Source: Candidatus Hydrogenedentota bacterium
Lineage (GTDB): Bacteria; Hydrogenedentota; Hydrogenedentia; Hydrogenedentales; CAITNO01
Reading direction: 5' to 3'
NCBI GenBank assembly: GCA_012730045.1
Contig: JAAYBR010000044.1
Span: forward strand, 1-48,567
DNA: 48,567 nt
The notes below the pieces were generated by a model, which did no database searches, was not told where the DNA came from, and saw only the letters and a list, made by a program, of their open reading frames with translations. Each line of letters opens with the position of its first letter. Positions within the stretch are counted from its first letter, which is position 1. This document shows, piece after piece, positions 42,966-48,567 of the stretch. The position numbers and the translations under genes are program-made.

Positions 42966-42994
42966 TTGACAAACAATCAAAACATCTATATACT
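42966..42994 (+). promoter_or_regulatory. Near-consensus sigma70-type promoter of the surface-protein gene
   Basis: TTGACA at 42966-42971 and TATACT at 42989-42994 with exactly 17 nt between, inside a locally AT-rich tract starting near 42920 that could act as an UP element. Predicted start near 43001, leader about 70 nt. The strongest promoter-like sequence in the window. Confidence 0.85.
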
Positions 42995-43072
42995 GGTGGG
43001 CGAGACTTGATACGGGGGAAACAGTGGCCGGTTGCTTGTAGTTGGATCGGCTGCACAGGGAAAGGGATGGTC

Positions 43073-46000
43073 ATGCGTGGTACGGTTCGGCTGGGTGTGC
43101 TGGTTGGGGTTGCGGTGCTGGCGCTTGGAGGGGTGGGGTTCTTTGCCGGGTGGGCCGGGTTGCCGGGGGCTTCGGCGCAGTCGCCGTCCCCCTCCCCGTC
43201 CCCCGCTCCTGCCGTCAGCCAGGCCGCGGCGGTCCGCGCGTGGTATGAGCGGACCCTCCAAGCCTCTCCGCCGCCCGCACACACACCCATGGAGGTCTGC
43301 GAGACCTCGCTTTCCACGGACATTCCCGCCGCGCTGCTTGATCCGGAGGCCGTCACCGAACTTCTCCCCGAGGCAAAGAGCCTGAAGGGCCTGGAAAACC
43401 GCCTGGAAACCCTGCGCGACCGCCGTTCGCCGACGGCGGCGAAGATGCAGTCCGGGGGAGCCTCCCGCGCGCCGAAGGACCTCAAGACGCTGGACCAGTT
43501 CTTTGTCAGTCTCAACCTGGCCTCAGATTTCGCGTACACGTGGGAGTACTTTGACAGCACTGCCGCCCCCGGGACCATAGACTGCAACGCCCTGCTGACG
43601 ACCACGGCGGGACAGATCACCCCGCTCGCCCCCAACGGCATCCCGGACCAGACCGAATTCCTTCTGCTCCAGGAAATCCTCCAAACCGAGGGGTATGACC
43701 GTTCCGCGCAGGGGGGGGCCTCCCAGGCCGCCGCCGCCGCGCGGTGGTACACCATCGAGGACGCGTTCGCCCTGGTGGAAGGGGTCTCCTCCGTGGACCA
43801 GCGAATCAGGAACACCATCACCGCCTATTGCATGCTCGGGGACTTGGTGTCTGTCTATGTCGGCCTGCTGATGGGGTCGGCCGTCGGATGGCTCCCAGAA
43901 ACCGAGACCGCCCAGAACGACCTGCTCCATTATCCCCCCTGGCCCTTCAGCTTTGTTGGGGACACCGACGGTGACGGGCTCAGCAACCTGCTGGAATGGC
44001 AGGACGCCCCGTCAACCTACCTTGTCAGGGCGGCCGACCCGCTCCAATGTCCGACGGGCACCTTCCGCACCATGACCCGCACCATGGAGGGGGGCGCTTT
44101 GTGGCCCTACCCCGTGGCGGAGAAATACGCCTCCGGATCGGACGCCATGCTCCGCGCCATCGCCTGCCCGCCGTGGGAGTTCAAGCGGTGGGAGATCACC
44201 CCGTCCGGCGGCAGCATGCAGACCAGCACGGCCAACCCGCTGTTTGTGACCATGGACACGGACGTCGCCGTCCACGCTGTCTACGGTCCGGACGAGGACG
44301 CCGACATCGCGCCGTACATAGACGACCCCGCGCTGGAACAGGCCATTCGTGTGGCCGTCGGCTCGTTTGGCGGCCCTCTGTACTGGTCCGAGGTGCTGGA
44401 CGGAAAGCTCACCTCCCTGACCGCCTCCGGCCTGGGAATCAGCCACCTTGACGGCCTGGAGCTGCTGGTGGAGCTGGTCACCCTCGACCTGTATGACAAC
44501 GAGATTGCGGACATCGAGGAGGTGTCCATGCTGACCTCCCTCGAAGAGCTGGACCTGGGGCGCAACAGCATCACGGACCTCTCCCCCCTCGCCCCGCTGG
44601 TCAACCTGACGGCGGTGGAGCTTGGCTGCGGCAACATCCTCACCCGGGGTATTGCGCCCATTCCCGGCCAAAGTAACCAGATTGTGGATGTCAGCCCCCT
44701 GGCGGACCTCACGCAGCTCACTTTTCTCGGCCTCAGCGGCAATGACATCACAGACGTTTCCCCGCTGGCGGATCTGGAGAATCTCCAATACCTTGCCCTT
44801 AGCGGCAATCCGGCCACGGACTTCTCCCCCCTCTACGGGTTGCAGGACCTGGTCCTGCTGGGGCTGGGCGACCTCGGGCTGAACGACACGCAGATGACCT
44901 CCCTGCTCTCCAACTGGCCGGACCTCATGGGCGTGGACGTCTCCTGGAACAACCTCACCTCCCTCTCCTGCGTCTCCTCCTGCACGGGGCTGCAGCTCAT
45001 TCTGGCGCACGGTAACTTCTCCCTCGCCAGCATCGCCGCCCTGTCCAACACGCCAGACCTCCAGGTGCTGCTGGCGGCAAGCTGCCAGATCACCTCCGCC
45101 GACGCCCTCGCCGGGGTCGCCGAGTCGGAAAACACCTTCTATCTCCAGGACAACCAGATTTCCGGCCTGTCCGCCCTTGCTGCGGCGACGTTCACGGACA
45201 GTTACGTTGACCTGACCGGCAATCCCCTCACGCAGGACGACGTGTGCACCCATATTCCGGTCCTGGAGGCGCGGGACAACCAGGTGGACCACGACGCCTT
45301 TTGCGGCCCGTCCTATTCCCTGGGCACCGCCGTGAGCCCGGCCGATTCGGGGGCCGTCTCTCCCTTCACGGGCACCCGCGCGGTCGCGCAGAACAGCACG
45401 GTGCAGCTGGAGGCGGTGCAGACTAATCCGGCCTATGTGTTCCAGTCGTGGCAGGGCGACGCCTCGGGCACGGACCCGCAGACCGCCGTCGAGATGACGG
45501 CGAACAAGAATGTCACCGCCGTGTTCGCGGCCAGTGCCATCACCCTGACCATGCTACCCCACGAAGGCGTGGGGACGGTGTCCCCCGCCCCCGGCGAATG
45601 GGCCTGCCGCAGCGGCGAATACCGCTGCCTCTCCGCCGCCCCCGGCCCTGGATGGGCTTTCCTGCACTGGGTGGACAGCGCCAATGCGGTGGTTTCCGAC
45701 GACCCGAACCACTGCTTCGAGGTCTCCGCCAGCACCTCCTTCAGGGCGGTCTTCCTGCCCGCCGAGGTGACGCTGGACATGTACCGCGTGGGCGAGGGGT
45801 CTGTGCAACCCCCGGAGGGGCGCCACTATTTCCTCTACAACGACGATGTCTCCCTCCAGGCCTGGCCGTTCTCCGGCTGGTTCTTTGACCAGTGGTCCGG
45901 TGACGCCGCGGGAGGCGAACCCCTCAGCTCCATCGTCATGAACCAGAACCGGGAAATCACGGCGAACTTCGCGGCCTATGACGGGTCCCTCACGGTCCAG

Positions 46001-48567
46001 GTGACCGGCCAGGGCTCCGTGTCCCCCACGCCGGGCGTCCATTGCCACCTGGACGGCGACGTGGTCCCCTTTGAGGTGGACCCGGCCCCCGGCTGGATGC
46101 TCGACCACTGGGAGGGGGCGCTCGCCTCCGAGGGCCGCTACCGCAAGCCCTCCCTGGTCACCCAGGGCACGCAGACCGTCACCGTGGTCTTTGTCCAGGT
46201 GCCCCAGACCGCAGTGACCTTCGCCGACGCCAACCTGGAAGCCGCCGTGCGCGGCGCCATAGACAAGCCCGCGGGTGACCTGTACCTCACCGACCTGGTC
46301 GGACGCGATCCGGAGTTCACCGAACTCGACGCCTACAGCAGCCAGATCGCCTCGCTGCAGGGCCTGGAACACTGCGCCGACCTGACCTTCCTGAATCTCT
46401 CCGGCAACCCGGGCATCACCAGCCTTGCCCCCGTGGCCCCGCTGGTCAACCTGCAGATACTTATCCTGTCCGGGACCCAGCCCGTCTCCCTGGAGCCCAT
46501 CGGGGACCTGCACCACCTGTTCGGGCTCGTGCTGGACGGGTGCGGCGTGTCGGACTGGTCCTTCCTGGCCCCTCTCACGGAGCTGTGGGTACTCAGCGTC
46601 GGGGACAACGGTGTGTCGGACCTGTCTTTCCTGGCCAATCGCACGGGGCTGTGGGGTCTCAGCATCGCCGACAACGATGTGACAGACCCGTCCATCCTCT
46701 CCACCCTCACGAACTTGGAGCACTTGGAAGTCTCCTCCAACCCCCTGGCGACCGCCGGGTTGGGCTTCGCCGCTCCGCTGGTCAACCTCACGTATTTTCA
46801 GGCGGATGACATCGGCGTGTCCGATCTCACCCCCCTGGCGGGACTGGGAAACCTGGAGATGCTGTATCTGGAGGACAATGACATCACCGACCTGGCCCCC
46901 CTCGTGGCAAACACCGGCCTGGCCAGCGGCGACGACGTGCGTCTTTCCATGAACCCCCTGACCCAGGAGGCTCTCTGCACGCAGATTCCCGCCCTGCAGG
47001 CCCGCGGCGTGTATGTCTTGCATGACGGGTCGTGCCGGCATGTCCTGGATGTGGACGTCGTCGGGGAGGGCTCGGTCGCCCTGTCCCCGGACCAGACGGA
47101 CTATGCCCCGGACACGGAGGTCTCCCTCACCGCCACAGCGGACGACCACTGGCATTTTGTGGAGTGGCAGGGCGACGCCACCGGCGGCACTTCCCCCGCC
47201 ACGGTCACCCTCGACACCAACCGGGCGGTCACCGCGGTCTTCGCCGTGGACCGCCACACCGTCACCGTCACCGCCCCCGGGGGCGGGCTGGTCACCCTGA
47301 GTTCCGGGGAGGAAAGCGACGGCCCCGCGGCGGAGGTCTCGCTGGAGCTGGACTACGGCGCTTCGTACACCGTCACAGCCACCGCGGAGGACCACTGGCA
47401 TTTCCTCGAATGGCAGGACGACTTGACAGGCGCCCAGACCCCGGCCCAGGGCACCGTCTCCGGGGACCTGGAGATCACCGCGGCCTTTGAGAAGGACACG
47501 CACACCGTGTCCCTCTCCACCCTGCAGACCACCGGCGGCACGATCACCCTGGCCGCCGGCGCGAATTCCGACGGCCCGGACACCGAGGTCTCTCTGGAGG
47601 TGGACTACGGGACCGAAGTGACCCTCACCGCCGCCCCGGCATCGTTGTGGCAGTTCTCCGAGTGGACCGGCGACGTGACGGGATCGGGGAATCCCGTGGC
47701 AGTGACGGTCGGCGAGGATATGGACGCCGAGGCCGTCTTCACGCAGACCCAGCACACCATCACGGTGAGCGCCGTCAGCGCCCACGCGGGGCTCTCCCTC
47801 CCGGTGGAATGCGCCATCACACTCACCCTCACGGCCAACAACCTCTATGACGGCCCCGCGGCCTCCGTCTCCCTGCCCAATGTGTCCTACGACGCGGCGT
47901 TCACCGTCGAGGCCGATGTGGCCGAGGGATGGCGGCTCAAGGAATGGCAGGGCGGGGGCGTCTTCACGGGCAATGCCCTGCTGCTGCAGGGCACCTTCGC
48001 CGGGGACCTGACGGGCACCGCCGTCTTTGCCAAAGAACAGACGCTTTCCGTGGAGCTGGCCCCGGACTCGCTGGTGAAGGTGGACGTCTATGGGCCGGAC
48101 CTGATGGCCCCGGACGCCTCCACGGTGCTGGACGCGACGGAGCAGCGGGTGCTGTATGAGTATGTCGTGGACTATGGCACGGAGCTGACGCTGTATCCCT
48201 ATCCGCTCAACGAGGCCCCGTGGCGCTTCACGGGGTGGCTGGGGGACGACGCCTCTCTGGTGGTGGACGGGGTGGTGGAAATGACGGACGACATCGCCCT
48301 GGTGGCCGGGTTCACGCCGGAGTGGGCGCTGGTGCTGGAGGATCCGGGTATTGCCGCCGTGCCGGAACCGTATTACACGGGCCGGTATCTGGACGGCGTG
48401 GAGGTGGTGCTCACGGCGGTGCCGCCGGAGGGGTACCATCTCTCCGGGTGGACGGGCCACCTGTCGGGGGCGGTGAATCCGGAAACGCTGGAGATGGACG
48501 GAAACAAGGCGGTCGGCGCGGTCTACGCGAAGGACGGGCACACGCTCACCGTCGCCTGCGACGGGGA
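43073..48567 (+). CDS. Giant secreted LRR / InlB B-repeat surface protein (3' end outside window)
   Basis: The frame stays open from 43073 to the last base, at least 1831 codons. Start ATG 43073 has AAAGGG 6 nt upstream; ATG 43067 is an alternative. A signal peptide (RLGVLVGVAVLALGGVGFFAGW, cleavage near ASA at 35) is followed by a Ser-Pro repeat, a novel N-terminal region, and a TSP3-like calcium loop (DTDGDGLSN, near 297). Two internalin-like LRR blocks (about 411-736 and 1047-1323), each opened by a cap (DPALEQAIRVAV; DANLEAAVRGAI), alternate with B-repeat modules of the form W-x-G-D ... AVFA; I count eleven. Probably a long extracellular adhesin or binding protein. Confidence 0.93.
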   Translation, partial: MRGTVRLGVLVGVAVLALGGVGFFAGWAGLPGASAQSPSPSPSPAPAVSQAAAVRAWYERTLQASPPPAHTPMEVCETSLSTDIPAALLDPEAVTELLPEAKSLKGLENRLETLRDRRSPTAAKMQSGGASRAPKDLKTLDQFFVSLNLASDFAYTWEYFDSTAAPGTIDCNALLTTTAGQITPLAPNGIPDQTEFLLLQEILQTEGYDRSAQGGASQAAAAARWYTIEDAFALVEGVSSVDQRIRNTITAYCMLGDLVSVYVGLLMGSAVGWLPETETAQNDLLHYPPWPFSFVGDTDGDGLSNLLEWQDAPSTYLVRAADPLQCPTGTFRTMTRTMEGGALWPYPVAEKYASGSDAMLRAIACPPWEFKRWEITPSGGSMQTSTANPLFVTMDTDVAVHAVYGPDEDADIAPYIDDPALEQAIRVAVGSFGGPLYWSEVLDGKLTSLTASGLGISHLDGLELLVELVTLDLYDNEIADIEEVSMLTSLEELDLGRNSITDLSPLAPLVNLTAVELGCGNILTRGIAPIPGQSNQIVDVSPLADLTQLTFLGLSGNDITDVSPLADLENLQYLALSGNPATDFSPLYGLQDLVLLGLGDLGLNDTQMTSLLSNWPDLMGVDVSWNNLTSLSCVSSCTGLQLILAHGNFSLASIAALSNTPDLQVLLAASCQITSADALAGVAESENTFYLQDNQISGLSALAAATFTDSYVDLTGNPLTQDDVCTHIPVLEARDNQVDHDAFCGPSYSLGTAVSPADSGAVSPFTGTRAVAQNSTVQLEAVQTNPAYVFQSWQGDASGTDPQTAVEMTANKNVTAVFAASAITLTMLPHEGVGTVSPAPGEWACRSGEYRCLSAAPGPGWAFLHWVDSANAVVSDDPNHCFEVSASTSFRAVFLPAEVTLDMYRVGEGSVQPPEGRHYFLYNDDVSLQAWPFSGWFFDQWSGDAAGGEPLSSIVMNQNREITANFAAYDGSLTVQVTGQGSVSPTPGVHCHLDGDVVPFEVDPAPGWMLDHWEGALASEGRYRKPSLVTQGTQTVTVVFVQVPQTAVTFADANLEAAVRGAIDKPAGDLYLTDLVGRDPEFTELDAYSSQIASLQGLEHCADLTFLNLSGNPGITSLAPVAPLVNLQILILSGTQPVSLEPIGDLHHLFGLVLDGCGVSDWSFLAPLTELWVLSVGDNGVSDLSFLANRTGLWGLSIADNDVTDPSILSTLTNLEHLEVSSNPLATAGLGFAAPLVNLTYFQADDIGVSDLTPLAGLGNLEMLYLEDNDITDLAPLVANTGLASGDDVRLSMNPLTQEALCTQIPALQARGVYVLHDGSCRHVLDVDVVGEGSVALSPDQTDYAPDTEVSLTATADDHWHFVEWQGDATGGTSPATVTLDTNRAVTAVFAVDRHTVTVTAPGGGLVTLSSGEESDGPAAEVSLELDYGASYTVTATAEDHWHFLEWQDDLTGAQTPAQGTVSGDLEITAAFEKDTHTVSLSTLQTTGGTITLAAGANSDGPDTEVSLEVDYGTEVTLTAAPASLWQFSEWTGDVTGSGNPVAVTVGEDMDAEAVFTQTQHTITVSAVSAHAGLSLPVECAITLTLTANNLYDGPAASVSLPNVSYDAAFTVEADVAEGWRLKEWQGGGVFTGNALLLQGTFAGDLTGTAVFAKEQTLSVELAPDSLVKVDVYGPDLMAPDASTVLDATEQRVLYEYVVDYGTELTLYPYPLNEAPWRFTGWLGDDASLVVDGVVEMTDDIALVAGFTPEWALVLEDPGIAAVPEPYYTGRYLDGVEVVLTAVPPEGYHLSGWTGHLSGAVNPETLEMDGNKAVGAVYAKDGHTLTVACDG

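Larger units (their letters stand above)
42499..43066. other. Repeat- and remnant-containing intergenic region
   Basis: About 570 nt between the tRNA and the giant surface-protein gene. It contains two adjacent palindromic hairpins (42604-42647), a transposase fragment on the - strand (42685-42843), an AT-rich tract from about 42920 and a strong promoter at 42966-42994. No intact gene seen. Confidence 0.6.

Noticed and set aside
45554-48541. Long open frame on the - strand opposite the LRR gene (995 codons)
   Set aside because: Low-complexity, no domain, and opposite a frame with clear LRR and B-repeat periodicity and a signal peptide.

Overview
The window is about 48.6 kb of GC-rich bacterial chromosome. 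It opens inside tuf (EF-Tu) and runs through an almost complete S10-spc-alpha ribosomal protein locus, all on the + strand (1-15216): tuf', rpsJ, rplC, rplD, rplW, rplB, rpsS, rplV, rpsC, rplP, rpmC, rpsQ, rplN, rplX, rplE, rpsN, rpsH, rplF, rplR, rpsE, rplO, secY, map, infA, rpsM, rpsK, rpoA, rplQ. Four genes often found in this locus are not at their usual places: rpmD (L30), adk, rpmJ (L36) and rpsD (S4). A hairpin terminator follows rplQ.

From 15344 to 18048 a + strand cluster encodes a xylose-isomerase-like TIM-barrel enzyme, a lipoprotein with a carboxypeptidase-regulatory-like domain, and a YhaM-type OB-fold/HD 3'-5' exoribonuclease. A secreted M14 metallocarboxypeptidase with a dockerin-like tail lies convergent on the - strand. 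A divergent promoter region then drives a second ribosomal/replication operon, rpsF-ssb-rpsR-(DUF2232 membrane protein)-rplI-dnaB-dapA (19807-25042), closed by a UUCG-loop terminator. deoC (TTG start) and a YhhN-family membrane protein lie on the - strand.

The accessory part begins at about 26.5 kb. A nested palindromic (REP-like) element precedes a four-gene defence-like cassette (26802-34505): a SNF2/RapA-type helicase, a 100-residue DinD-like fragment, a beta-class type III-like DNA methyltransferase (Mod) and a type III Res helicase-nuclease. The stretch of mod between motifs IV and I, where the target-recognition domain lies, is much poorer in GC than its flanks, suggesting a swapped specificity domain. 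An 11-bp tandem repeat sits just upstream of mod.

From 34622 to 39009 there is a tight operon for bacillithiol synthesis: a SAM methyltransferase (candidate for N-methyl-bacillithiol formation), bshC, bshB1, bshA, and a 59-residue cysteine-containing protein of unknown function. A secreted DUF5107/TPR protein follows. Then come repeat-rich intergenic DNA, a tRNA-Lys(UUU) with a strong promoter, a transposase remnant, and the 5' part of a giant secreted leucine-rich-repeat/InlB-B-repeat protein that runs off the window.

Organism: a GC-rich, Gram-negative-type bacterium (lipoprotein, secreted dockerin-like and TSP3-like surface proteins) with bacillithiol genes outside Firmicutes. The mix of DUF5107/TPR protein, TIM-barrel isomerase and dockerin-tailed secreted enzyme would fit the PVC/Hydrogenedentota neighbourhood, but this is a low-confidence inference; the ribosomal proteins here would place it firmly by phylogeny.
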